In this document: positions 52,038-60,256 of the stretch, piece after piece
How positions within the stretch are numbered: position 1 is the stretch's first letter
Layout of the letters: the number at the start of each line of letters is the position of its first letter
NCBI GenBank assembly: GCA_964387685.1
Contig: CAYLXK010000006.1
Location: forward strand, 1-64,000
Origin: Bryobacter sp964387685
Lineage (GTDB): Bacteria > Acidobacteriota > Terriglobia > Bryobacterales > Bryobacteraceae
Length of the DNA: 64,000 bases
Direction of reading: 5' to 3'
Position numbers and translations under genes: made by a program
The notes under the pieces: generated by a model
Told to the model about the DNA's origin: nothing
The model's database searches: none
The model's input: only the letters and a program-made list of their open reading frames with translations

Positions 52038-52319
52038 ATGCCAAGTATTCAAAGTATTGCGTTGTCTGCTTTCATTGCCCTGTTGCTGCTTGAAAACTTT
52101 GTTTTCTATGCGGCTGCGAAGCGGCTTTATGTCCTGGGGCGAATTGAAGAACTGATAGAGTTCCCGTCCTTCAGTTGGAAGGCTATGAAGGTTGTATTGG
52201 CATCGTTTAGGAAAGGTGAAGATGATCGCCTATTGCGACTTCACAATCGTCTTTTAATCGTGCTTGCTGCGCTTGCTATCTGGCTTGTTGTCATGCTTAA
52301 TTGCTCAAAGATAACCTGA
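52038..52319 (+). CDS. Small two-helix membrane protein
   Basis: A 93-residue protein from ATG 52038. It has two hydrophobic helices (ALSAFIALLLLENFVFYAA and LLIVLAALAIWLVVML) separated by a basic cytoplasmic-like loop (FSWKAMKVVLASFRKGEDDRLLRLHN). Small two-span proteins of this size next to RHS genes are common immunity-protein candidates, but no family is recognised. The 207 bp before it hold no gene. Confidence 0.55.
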   Translation: MPSIQSIALSAFIALLLLENFVFYAAAKRLYVLGRIEELIEFPSFSWKAMKVVLASFRKGEDDRLLRLHNRLLIVLAALAIWLVVMLNCSKIT

Positions 52320-52565
52320 AGTACAGCGAGGCGACGTTCACGCTGTTTGCGAATAACTATGACCGGTACGCGCTTGCGGTGCTGCCGGGCGGGGCGCGGT
52401 TGTGGAGGAACCTGAGCGGGGCGCAGGGGAACCTTACGAGCGCGAGCGACGGGTTTACGACGACGTTCACTTACAACCAGGGCGGGCAGCAGGTGGCGGC
52501 GGCGACGACTTATACGGGTCCGGGGGATCGACGGTGCCGCAGACGATTACGCGGAAGGGGAGGGT
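52320..52565 (+). pseudogene. RHS/YD-repeat gene fragment, left piece
   Basis: The plus strand reads KYSEATFTLFANNYDRYALAVLPGGARLW, GNLTSASDGFTTTFTYNQGGQQVAAATTYTGPG, then shifts frame to GSTVPQTITRK. This is RHS-type sequence, broken at both ends and frame-shifted near 52520. A 78-bp segment (52376-52453) recurs at 56538-56615. The fragment ends where the ParDE-like pair begins. Confidence 0.75.
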
Positions 52566-52618
52566 CGCTGACAAAGCCCTAGGGATTCGCTAGGGTAAAG
52601 GGCAAGGAGCCGGAAGCC

Positions 52619-52900
52619 ATGGAAATACAACTGAGTCGCGATCAGGAAGAATTCGTGCGCGAAGCGATCCGAAGCGGGCGGTACGCGCGGGAAGAAGATG
52701 CATTGCAGGACGCGATGCGGCTTTGGGAAAACCGGGAGCGGAGGCGAGCGGAGATCCTGGCGGCGGTAGATGAGGCGGAGGCGTCGTACGCGCGCGGTGA
52801 GGGACGGCGGATCGGATCGCGGGAAGAAGCGCAGCGATTGGCGGCTGAGATTGAGAGGCGGGGTAAGGAGCGCCTGGAAGGGGAAGAAGCGCATCGATGA
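52619..52900 (+). CDS. ParD-like antitoxin
   Basis: A 93-residue protein with a ParD/RHH-type start (MEIQLSRDQEEFVREAIRSGRYAREEDALQDAMRLWENRERRR), then a helical, charged tail for toxin binding. Its stop overlaps the following toxin gene (ATGA at 52897-52900). Expected to repress its own operon by binding DNA as a dimer and to neutralise the toxin. Confidence 0.88.
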   Translation: MEIQLSRDQEEFVREAIRSGRYAREEDALQDAMRLWENRERRRAEILAAVDEAEASYARGEGRRIGSREEAQRLAAEIERRGKERLEGEEAHR

Positions 52901-53196
52901 GTGTGTTGCTGCAACCCGAAGCGGAAGCGGACCTCGATGCGATTTGGCTTTATGTGGCCAAGAAGAGCGGCTCCCTTGAAACGGCGACCAGAGTGGTGGA
53001 GACCATTAGCAGCCGGATATGGCTGCTGGCGGAAAAACCGCGGCTAGGGCGGCGGAGGGACGATGACCTGCGGGCAGGATTGCGGAGTCTGCCGGTAGGC
53101 GAGTGGGTGATTTTATACCGAATCGAAGGCGAGGACGTGGTGATTCTGCATGTGTTGCGGGGGAGCCGAGATATCGCTGCGTTGCTTCCGGATTAG
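52897..53196 (+). CDS. RelE/ParE-family toxin
   Basis: A 99-residue ParE/RelE-fold toxin: LLQPEAEADLDAIWLYVAKKSGSLETATRVVETI, LLAEKPRLGRRRDDDLRAGLRSLPVGEWVILYRIEGEDVVILHVLRGSRDIAALL. The basic and aromatic C-terminal residues (RSLPVGEWVILYRI...HVLRGSRD) are typical. It probably poisons gyrase (ParE) or ribosome-bound mRNA (RelE). The pair is inserted in the remains of an RHS gene. Confidence 0.92.
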   Translation: MSVLLQPEAEADLDAIWLYVAKKSGSLETATRVVETISSRIWLLAEKPRLGRRRDDDLRAGLRSLPVGEWVILYRIEGEDVVILHVLRGSRDIAALLPD

Positions 53197-53239
53197 CCGG
53201 TAGGGAACCAGTGCGAACATCACGCCGCAAACGAACCAT

Positions 53240-54700
53240 GTGACGGGCGAGCAGGTGACGTATGTTTATGACGAGCTGGAGCGGCTGGCGAGCGCGTCGA
53301 CGGCGGGGCCGGCGTGGGGCTTGAGTTGGAGTTATGATGGCTTCGGGAACCGCTTGAGCCAGAATCTGACGAAAGGGACGGGGCCGGTGAACGGGACGCT
53401 GGTGGATGCTAACACGAACCGGATATCGAGCTTTGGGTATGCGTATGATGCGAACGGGAACCTGACTAATATGCCGCAGAGTACGACGGAGATGACTTAT
53501 GATTCGTCGAACCGGATGGTGCGGGTGACGACTACGGGCATGCAGGAAAGTTATCAGTATGCGCCGGACAATAAGCGGGTGTGGCGGGAAAAGGGGTGCG
53601 GCGGGAATGGAGCGTCGCCAAGTCTGACGCTTTACTCCGTGTTCGGGCAGAAGATGGGGACTTACTGTTTCCATTCCGGGCAGACGACGGTCCTGGTCGA
53701 AAACATGTATTTTGGGGGGAGATTGGTCGGCCGGGCGGACGCTGGAGGAACGTTTACAACGTTTAAGTCGGACCGGCTGATGTCGAATCAGGAGGGCGGC
53801 GGGTTCTTTCCGTATGGGGAGTATAGGAATCCGAATGCGGCGCAGGGGAATGAAGAGTTTGCGACATATAGCAGGGATACCGATGTGTTGGATTATGCGG
53901 ATCAGCGGTGGTATCTGAGTGGGGCGGGGAGGTTTACGACGAGCGATCCGTATGAGGCAAGCGCGGGTCCAAGCGATCCGAAAAGCTGGAATAGGTACGT
54001 GTATACTCGCGGAGATCCCATTCTTAGATATGATCCCAAAGGATTGCAGGACGAAGCACCGCCAAGCAGTCCACTTGATGGCATCTTGGGGCTGATGCTA
54101 TTCCGTCTAAGGAACCCTCTGATCGCGGAGCTCAATGTACCTGCGCCATTAGACGGTGTAGGGGAGGTTTTGCAGGAAAGCACGCGAAACGGACGGAGTT
54201 GGGCGGTCGAAGGGCTTCTTCGTATTAACAAGAATTGTGGCGAGCTTTCGAATTCTTTATCTAGTGGTGGAAATATTGGTCGGGCTCTAGCCTCGAAAAT
54301 CAATTCTATTAAGGTTATAAAGACATGGAACCCAGACCAGATGAACGCCTTAATGCAAAATGCTCTTCCATTCGACAACTACGGTCGCCCAGGCGAATCT
54401 GTATCCGATTGGATAAAAGGTCAGTTTGGTAATCTGGCTGACACTTCGAGTGGGAATGTCGCTGCCAACTTTGGCAATATCATAGTAATCACGCCTCGCG
54501 GAGCCAATACGATAAAGGAACAAGCCAACTCGTTAATTCATGAAATGCTACATATGGTCATTCCTGGTGGACATCTTGCAATTGTTCAGCAGCTTGGCAT
54601 CTACAAAGACTTTTCGAACTTAGGTCAAGATGTCAATCGAGCAAACGCTGAGTCAGACCTGAACTCCTGGATTAACAAATGTTTGGGTGATTTCAAATGA
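53240..54700 (+). CDS. RHS-repeat core with zincin-like C-terminal toxin domain (5'-truncated)
   Basis: A 486-residue frame from GTG 53240 (open to 53204, right after the ParE stop). YD repeats are clear: VTYVYDELERLASAST, LSWSYDGFGNRLSQNL, GYAYDANGNLTNMPQ, MTYDSSNRMVRVT. The RHS-associated core follows (SRDTDVLDYADQRWYLSGAGRFTTSDPY, WNRYVYTRGDPILRYDPKGL). After the DPKGL boundary the GC content drops and a new domain of about 215 residues begins. It contains SLIHEMLHMV (HExxH, residue 434 on) and ends in a Cys-containing helix. This is the hallmark of a polymorphic toxin. The N-terminal shell and export domains are missing, so it is likely an orphan module. Confidence 0.85.
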   Translation: MTGEQVTYVYDELERLASASTAGPAWGLSWSYDGFGNRLSQNLTKGTGPVNGTLVDANTNRISSFGYAYDANGNLTNMPQSTTEMTYDSSNRMVRVTTTGMQESYQYAPDNKRVWREKGCGGNGASPSLTLYSVFGQKMGTYCFHSGQTTVLVENMYFGGRLVGRADAGGTFTTFKSDRLMSNQEGGGFFPYGEYRNPNAAQGNEEFATYSRDTDVLDYADQRWYLSGAGRFTTSDPYEASAGPSDPKSWNRYVYTRGDPILRYDPKGLQDEAPPSSPLDGILGLMLFRLRNPLIAELNVPAPLDGVGEVLQESTRNGRSWAVEGLLRINKNCGELSNSLSSGGNIGRALASKINSIKVIKTWNPDQMNALMQNALPFDNYGRPGESVSDWIKGQFGNLADTSSGNVAANFGNIIVITPRGANTIKEQANSLIHEMLHMVIPGGHLAIVQQLGIYKDFSNLGQDVNRANAESDLNSWINKCLGDFK

Positions 54701-55452
54701 AGAGACTCTACTGGCCTTGTTGGTCAATAAGCTTGTTTTATCTGCTTACTGGGCAACTTGTAGGTCAGTCTGCCAACATGTTGGCATTGACGGGCTCGGA
54801 TACTAGGATACTATCAGATATAGAATTTAAGGAAGAAGTACTCGTTCGGATGGCCAAAGAAGCCCTCGCCGTCCACCGACCCTTCATGTATCGGTTGATC
54901 TTGTCAACTTCGGTTGATCGATTCATCGACTGGTCGGCCGTTGATCGAGAGTGGAGTTTTGAATTCTGGCGATCTAAATGCGAACGGGCCATCAAAGAAC
55001 CTCGACGCATCGCTGAACTTCTTGCAATTGGCGGCGATGCGGTACTTAGGATTAGAGATGGGATGCGGTACCAAGAAATCATCTTGTCTGGTAGTAGTCC
55101 GTTAGAGGTGAAGATCCGTGGAGGTAGTGTTAGGATCATGCATGTTGATTTGTTTGCGGAGCAAAAAATAGCGCGGTTCTATATGCATTTCCCGCCCACG
55201 ATCGAAAAGTCTATTGTTGAGTCTATGTTTTCTGATCTAGTTACACGAATCAAGGGATGGAGCATTCGACTGATAGGTACGCCAACTGGCTGGTTCCCAA
55301 ATGAGGGTCAAAGTGCATCGTGTCATTGGGAATCACATTTGCCCCCATCCAATCGTGCTGCAGCGGTTCCTGGCTCCATCGAATGCTCGAATGCCGTGCC
55401 GAAATATGGAATCTGCACGTTATACAACTCTTATCGCACCTCGAAGCCCTAA
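54697..55452 (+). CDS. Exported protein coupled to the RHS toxin (candidate immunity protein)
   Basis: A 251-residue protein whose ATG overlaps the toxin stop (ATGA at 54697-54700). It has a signal peptide (WPCWSISLFYLLTGQLVGQ). The body includes FKEEVLVRMAKEALAVHRPFMYRLILSTSVDRFIDW and IRGGSVRIMHVDLFAEQKIARFYMHFPP; the C-terminal 40 residues are Cys/Ser-rich. No family recognised. Position and coupling are as expected for an immunity or accessory partner of the toxin, possibly periplasmic. Confidence 0.65.
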   Translation: MKRLYWPCWSISLFYLLTGQLVGQSANMLALTGSDTRILSDIEFKEEVLVRMAKEALAVHRPFMYRLILSTSVDRFIDWSAVDREWSFEFWRSKCERAIKEPRRIAELLAIGGDAVLRIRDGMRYQEIILSGSSPLEVKIRGGSVRIMHVDLFAEQKIARFYMHFPPTIEKSIVESMFSDLVTRIKGWSIRLIGTPTGWFPNEGQSASCHWESHLPPSNRAAAVPGSIECSNAVPKYGICTLYNSYRTSKP

Positions 55453-55480
55453 TGTATGGCAGTTGACGATTGATCATGTG

Positions 55481-55545
55481 CAATAGAAGGTGGAGATTGC
55501 GAGCATCGCGGCGAATGGGAACGTGTTGCAGGCGAAGACTTATTG
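55481..55545 (+). repeat. RHS-derived 65-bp repeat, copy 1
   Basis: About 65 bp nearly identical to 56334-56398, where the same sequence lies in a longer RHS pseudogene and encodes VEVASIAANGDVLQAKTY. Here it stands alone between two exported ORFs, a scrap left by recombination at an RHS junction. Confidence 0.85.
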
Positions 55546-55592
55546 ACCAAGATGGAAACACTTGTTCGCGATGGTACAGACTGGATGAGGCC

Positions 55593-56246
55593 ATGTCAGT
55601 AATACTGTGGTCTGTGAAGATCGGCTTATGTGTGTCAATATTCTTGTTCACTGTTAGTGGCCAAAGCGAGCGAACACCCGGACCACAGACTCCGCAGTGC
55701 GTCCCGACAGATATGACTGGAGTCGGTCATGGAGTGAGTATTAGCGTTGCGGAACGTGTTGAACAGTCTATTACCTGTTTAAATATCTATATTCAGGTGT
55801 CTACCTCTACGATGGAGGAGTCTATGCGGATTGAAAAGACAAGACGTTTGAGTTCCGACTTGAATGGCAAGACTGAAAGCCAAAGCTATACTGTTGAAGG
55901 AGATGTCCGTGACCTGTCGGGAGTAATAAAACGAGTCAGGTCAAAAGCGGCTAGTTTGTCAACCACATTTGCGAGAGATCTAGCGAGTGGGCATCTGCAA
56001 CGACTACATCGGAAAGTTATTTTGGACGGTGCAATGATAGAAGCAATCATCACCTCAGGCGATTTGAGGATGGTAATGGAATTCAATTGCAATGTCTTGA
56101 TGGGTAGTCGGACCGACAAGCTCAGGGAATTCGAAAACGAATCTGCTGAGAAAACGTGCAAAGCGTGGAATCAGCTTTTGGAAAGCTTGGCCAATGTTGC
56201 AGTTCCTATTCACAATGGAAGGAAACGTGAAGGTATCGGGAGATGA
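55593..56246 (+). CDS. Hypothetical exported protein between RHS scraps
   Basis: A 217-residue protein if started at ATG 55593 (signal MSVILWSVKIGLCVSIFLFTVSGQ); the frame is open to 55470, but that part is the RHS scrap. The body (SISVAERVEQSITCLNIYIQVSTSTMEESMRIEKTRRLSSDLNG, VRDLSGVIKRVRSKAASLSTTFARDL) is not recognised. Lower GC and different codon use from the flanks. It ends exactly where an RHS pseudogene begins in the same frame. Likely another orphan immunity or effector-associated gene. Confidence 0.6.
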   Translation: MSVILWSVKIGLCVSIFLFTVSGQSERTPGPQTPQCVPTDMTGVGHGVSISVAERVEQSITCLNIYIQVSTSTMEESMRIEKTRRLSSDLNGKTESQSYTVEGDVRDLSGVIKRVRSKAASLSTTFARDLASGHLQRLHRKVILDGAMIEAIITSGDLRMVMEFNCNVLMGSRTDKLREFENESAEKTCKAWNQLLESLANVAVPIHNGRKREGIGR

Positions 56247-56660
56247 GCCGTTGCGTGGGCACAATCGAGTTCGAATAACTTGTATGTGCGCGAGGCGCTA
56301 TCGACGATCGATCCGGGGCAGACGTATCAGAAGCAATCGAAGGTGGAGGTTGCGAGCATCGCGGCGAATGGGGACGTGTTGCAGGCGAAGACTTATGGTT
56401 ACGGGAGCCTGACGACGCCGCAGAAGACGGTGAATTGCAGCTATTGCTAGACGTTTGGGGTGCCGACGAACTGCACCATCACGGAGGGCTCCCAGACGAT
56501 TACGCCGGTGACGCATAACTACGATCAAACGGCGCTGGCGGTGCTGCCGGGCGGGGCGCGGTTGTGGACGAACGTGAGCGGGGTGCGGGGGAATCTGACG
56601 AGCGCAAGCGACGGGTAAACGGCGGCGAGTTGGAGTGGGGTGGGCTTTGGGTACGAGACG
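56247..56660 (+). pseudogene. Decayed RHS gene fragment
   Basis: One frame reads AWAQSSSNNLYVREALSTIDP, QTYQKQSKVEVASIAANGD, LQAKTYGYGSLTTPQKTVNC and SQTITPVTHNYDQTALAVLPGG, but carries TAG at 56448-56450 and TAA at 56616-56618. It shares a 78-bp block with 52376-52453 and a 65-bp block with 55481-55545. It marks the right edge of the RHS locus. Confidence 0.85.
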
Positions 56661-56693
56661 CCGACTTAGTTCAAAGAATGTTGTCTCCGGTGA

Positions 56694-57692
56694 CTATTGG
56701 GCGCGCAGGTAGGTGATTTCGATGGAGGCTTTGTCGGGTTCGGACATCTGGCAGGCGCCGATGCCGGCGAAGGGGGAGGGGGAGGCGTTGTTGCGGGGTT
56801 CGCAGACCATGGTGGGCATGCTGAAGGAGGGGCTGATGCGGACTTTAACGGCGTGGGCGCCGGTGGAGTCGACGGCGGTCATGGAGGAGACCATGGTGCT
56901 GCCGCTGCCGTAACTGGATTCCTCCCGGATGCAGAAACCCCGATTGGCGAAAGCGTAGCGGTACCAGGCGGCGGCCTTGGCGGGAGTGTCTTTGGTGGCG
57001 ACGCGCATTTCGAGACCGGGACGGCCGCCGCTGAGGGCGGCGAGGCGTTTGTCGACGCGCGAGGCCGGATAGATGGGAACAAAGGAGGGGAAACCGTTGG
57101 CGGCGGACATCGAGGGGACCGCTGCGCTGGTGGCGGGCGCGGCGCTGGTGCCGCGGATGCCCGACCGGTCGAGATAGTAAGCCAGGCCGGTGGATTTATC
57201 TTTAAGAGCCAGGATTCCCGTCGAATCGTCATAGCTGACGATTTCGAGTTCGCTGGACTTGGGGCGTGGCGTGGCGGCGGGCGGAGTAATGATGCGAACG
57301 GTGACGACGCCGCCTGACTCGCCGAGTTGTACTTCCACCCACTGCTGGCGGCTGCGGGAGCCGTAGATGTTACTCGAATTCCGGCGGGCGGAGGCTTCTA
57401 CGGCGTAGCGTTGGGAGGCGAGGAGTTGGCGGTAGTAGGCGTCCCATTGCGCGAGCGTTCCGCGGACGCTGTAGGTAGCAGTGAGGCCTGTCGAGGACTG
57501 CTGAAGGGTAGGGACGACGCCGGGAATGGCGAGCCAGGCGGGAGTGGAGGAGGCGTCCGAGCGCAGTTGGGAAAGGATCTTGGGGGAATCGAGGTCGACC
57601 AGGTAGCTGCGGTTGTCGGAGGGTGAATCGACGCGGATCTGCTTTTCGGCCAGCAGGGGCAGGGTCAGCAGAAGGGGAATCGCGAGACGCAC
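56694..57692 (-). CDS. Hypothetical exported protein
   Basis: A 332-residue protein with a signal peptide (MRLAIPLLLTLPLLAEK). Residues about 20-150 and 200-300 are mixed alpha/beta (LAQWDAYYRQLLASQRYAVEASARR, FPSFVPIYPASRVDKRLAAL, DTPAKAAAWYRYAFANRGFCIREESSYGSGSTMVSS). The YYRQLLASQRYAV and WYRYAFANRGFCI segments look like two related copies of a small domain used in acidobacterial exported proteins. Function unknown. Confidence 0.75.
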   Translation of the reverse strand: MRLAIPLLLTLPLLAEKQIRVDSPSDNRSYLVDLDSPKILSQLRSDASSTPAWLAIPGVVPTLQQSSTGLTATYSVRGTLAQWDAYYRQLLASQRYAVEASARRNSSNIYGSRSRQQWVEVQLGESGGVVTVRIITPPAATPRPKSSELEIVSYDDSTGILALKDKSTGLAYYLDRSGIRGTSAAPATSAAVPSMSAANGFPSFVPIYPASRVDKRLAALSGGRPGLEMRVATKDTPAKAAAWYRYAFANRGFCIREESSYGSGSTMVSSMTAVDSTGAHAVKVRISPSFSMPTMVCEPRNNASPSPFAGIGACQMSEPDKASIEITYLRAQ

Positions 57693-57744
57693 TCTTGTTT
57701 ATCGACCGGCCGGGCGGCTGGAAGCATAAGGGAAAGACCTGAGA

Positions 57745-60198
57745 CTACTCAGCGCGGAGGGCATCGGCGGGATCGATGCGGAGGGCGCGGCGGGCGGGGA
57801 GATAGCTGGCCAGGACGGCGGCGGCGATGAGAATAAGAGCGACCATGGCGTAGGTGAGCGGGTCGTAGGGGCTGATGGAATAGAGGAGGGAAGACAGGGC
57901 GCGGGAAAGCGCGATGGCGGCGGCGAGGCCTACGGCGACGCCCAGGCTTGACAGAAGGAGGCCGTGACGGACGAAGAGAGCGGTGACTTCCTGGGTGGGC
58001 GAGCCAAGGGCGAGGCGGATGCCGATTTCGCGGGTGCGCTGGGCGACCGAATACGAGATAACGCCATAGATGCCGATGAGGCCGAGGAAGAAGGCGAGGA
58101 TGCCGGAGATGGCGAGCATGGCCATGGTGAAGGTAGTGCGGGCGAGGGAGCGAATGTAGACTTCTTCGAGGGTTTGCACGTCGGCGAGGGGGAGATTGGG
58201 GTTGACGCTCCAGACGGCCTGGCGGAGATCCTCCGAGAAGCGGGCGGAACCGGCGCGGGGGCTGCGAACGATGTAGGAGAGGCCACGCTGGATACTAACG
58301 TCGCTGTTGGTGAACTTTTTGGCGACGAGGGGCCAATAGACGATGGTGGGGGCAGGTTTATCGACGCCGTCGTCGTGGAGGTCGGCGACAACGCCGACGA
58401 CTTCGCGCCAGGCGTCGTTGGGGGTGGGACGGATCCGCTTGCCGAGGGCGCGCTGGGGGTCTTGCCAGTATTCGCGGGCCAGGTTTTCCGAGACCAGGGC
58501 GACGGCGGGATTGCCGTAGGTTTCGTTCCAGGTGAATTCGCGGCCGGCAATGAGGCGCCCCCCGATAGTTTTGAGGTAGCCGGGGGAGGCGCGCTTAAAG
58601 CGGCGGATAGGGGGGATTTTGCCTTCGGCGAGGGGAACGTCTTCGGCATAGATGGGGTCGTTGTTGGAGGAGACCATGGGCAGGCTGGAGGCGAGGGTGG
58701 CGGCCTCGACCTGGGGCAGGGCTTCGATTTTGCGCAGGATGCTTTCGTGCATGCGGATGGCGGCCTCTGGGTCTTTGACCTGGGAACTGGGGATGAAGAG
58801 GCGGAGGGCCTGGATGGACTGTGCGCCGGAGAAGCCGGGATCGACGGAGCGGAGGGCCTGGAAGGTGCGGATCATGAGGACCGAGCCGACGAGGAGGACC
58901 AGGGCCAAGGCGACCTGAACGACGACCAAGACGCTGCGGGCCCGGTGGCGCTCGCGGCTTTCGCTTAGGGCGCGGCCGCCGGCGCGCAGAGCCAGGGAAA
59001 GGCGGGGGCGGAGGTACTTGAAGGCCGGAAGGGAACCGAAGCAAAGGCTGGCGATGATGGCTAGACCCAGCGTGAAGGCGACGACGATGGGGTCGATGCC
59101 GAGGCTACGGAGGCGTGGAAAGCCGCTGAGATCGGAGGCGACCAGCAAGCGTAGGGCACCCCAGGCGATGGCTAGCCCGAGGAGACCGCCGCCGAGGCCG
59201 AGGAGGAGGCTTTCGGTGAGGAGCTCGCGGGCGATGGAGCCCCAGCCGGCGCCCAGGGCGGCGCGGACGGCGAACTCCTGCTGGCGGCCGCCGGCGCGGA
59301 CCAGCAAGAGGTTGGCGATGTTGGCGCAGGCGATCAGGAGTACGATGCCGACGGTGCCCATGAGGACCCAGAGGGTGCCGCCGAGGCTGCCGATGAGGTC
59401 GTCTTTGAGGAAGCGGATGCGGGGGGCGACGCGGGCGTCTTCAAACTGGCGGACGGAGAAGCCGCGCGGGGCGGGGAAGCGTTCGAGGCCGATGGGGAGG
59501 AGGCGGGCGAGGTCGGCATTGGCATCGGCGAGGGTGCGGCCGGGCTTAAGGCGGGCAATGCCCTGGTGGCTGAAATTGCCAAGGCGAATCTCGGCGCGAT
59601 TGAAGCGATAGGGCATGACATAGGAGAAGCGGCGGTCGAGGAAGTCGAAATTGGGTGGGAGGACTCCGACGATTTCGTGAGCATCGCCGTCGAGGATGGG
59701 GCGCTGGCCAAGGGCGGAGGCTTTTCCTTGGAACTGGGACTGCCAGTAGGCGTGGGTGATGAGAGCGACGCGGGGATTCTTGTCGTCCTCATCGGCGGGT
59801 AGGAAGAGGCGTCCCGCGGCGGGACGGGCGCCCAGAAGGGGAAGAAGCTGATGGGTGACGGCGAGGCCGGGGACTTCTTCGGGCTGGCCGAGGCCGGTGA
59901 CGCTGAGACTGGTGGCGCTCCAGAGGTTGGTGCCCTCGAAGGCACGGGCTTCGGCGTTGAGGAGGAAATAGAGATAGGGCGCCATGGGGAGGTCGTCCAT
60001 TTTGACGCCGGGGGCGGTCATGCGAAGGGAGATGAGGCGATCGGCTTCGGGATAGGGGAGAGGCTTCAATAGGACGCCATGGATGAGGGCGAAGATGGAG
60101 GCGTTGGCGCCGATGCCGAGGGCGAGCGTCAGGATCGCGATGAGGGTGAAGGAGGGGGATTGCGCGAGGCGGCGGAGGGTGTGTCGTAAAGAAGTCAT
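57745..60198 (-). CDS. ADOP-type (FtsX/MacB_PCD) permease
   Basis: An 817-residue permease started at ATG 60198 (MTSLRHTLRRLAQSPSFTLIAILTLALGIGANASIFALI); the open frame to 60957 is antisense-like and rejected. It has two halves, each with a MacB-like periplasmic domain and three FtsX helices (VLMGTVGIVLLIACANIANLLLVRAGGRQQEFAVRAALGA; ISGILAFFLGLIGIYGVISYSVAQRTREIGIRLALGSP), as in the 'acidobacterial duplicated orphan permease' family (TIGR03434-like). No ATPase is adjacent. It follows the ankyrin gene, with a long hairpin lying just before its ATG. Confidence 0.93.
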   Translation of the reverse strand: MTSLRHTLRRLAQSPSFTLIAILTLALGIGANASIFALIHGVLLKPLPYPEADRLISLRMTAPGVKMDDLPMAPYLYFLLNAEARAFEGTNLWSATSLSVTGLGQPEEVPGLAVTHQLLPLLGARPAAGRLFLPADEDDKNPRVALITHAYWQSQFQGKASALGQRPILDGDAHEIVGVLPPNFDFLDRRFSYVMPYRFNRAEIRLGNFSHQGIARLKPGRTLADANADLARLLPIGLERFPAPRGFSVRQFEDARVAPRIRFLKDDLIGSLGGTLWVLMGTVGIVLLIACANIANLLLVRAGGRQQEFAVRAALGAGWGSIARELLTESLLLGLGGGLLGLAIAWGALRLLVASDLSGFPRLRSLGIDPIVVAFTLGLAIIASLCFGSLPAFKYLRPRLSLALRAGGRALSESRERHRARSVLVVVQVALALVLLVGSVLMIRTFQALRSVDPGFSGAQSIQALRLFIPSSQVKDPEAAIRMHESILRKIEALPQVEAATLASSLPMVSSNNDPIYAEDVPLAEGKIPPIRRFKRASPGYLKTIGGRLIAGREFTWNETYGNPAVALVSENLAREYWQDPQRALGKRIRPTPNDAWREVVGVVADLHDDGVDKPAPTIVYWPLVAKKFTNSDVSIQRGLSYIVRSPRAGSARFSEDLRQAVWSVNPNLPLADVQTLEEVYIRSLARTTFTMAMLAISGILAFFLGLIGIYGVISYSVAQRTREIGIRLALGSPTQEVTALFVRHGLLLSSLGVAVGLAAAIALSRALSSLLYSISPYDPLTYAMVALILIAAAVLASYLPARRALRIDPADALRAE

Positions 60199-60236
60199 GC
60201 GTCCTGGCTTGTATAGGACATACGGAGCCAGGACGC
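60199..60236 (-). promoter_or_regulatory. 11-bp inverted repeat abutting the ADOP start codon
   Basis: gcgtcctggct (60199-60209) and agccaggacgc (60226-60236) are perfectly complementary, and the 16-base spacer holds an inner gtat...atac pair. On the minus strand this hairpin ends immediately before ATG 60198 and has no T-tract. It may sequester the ribosome site or be an operator. Confidence 0.75.
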
Positions 60237-60256
60237 GGAAGTTGCGCAGTTTTTTC

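Noticed and set aside
57964..58968. A long Gly/Asp-rich plus-strand frame opposite the ADOP gene
   Set aside because: Composition-driven shadow of the permease.
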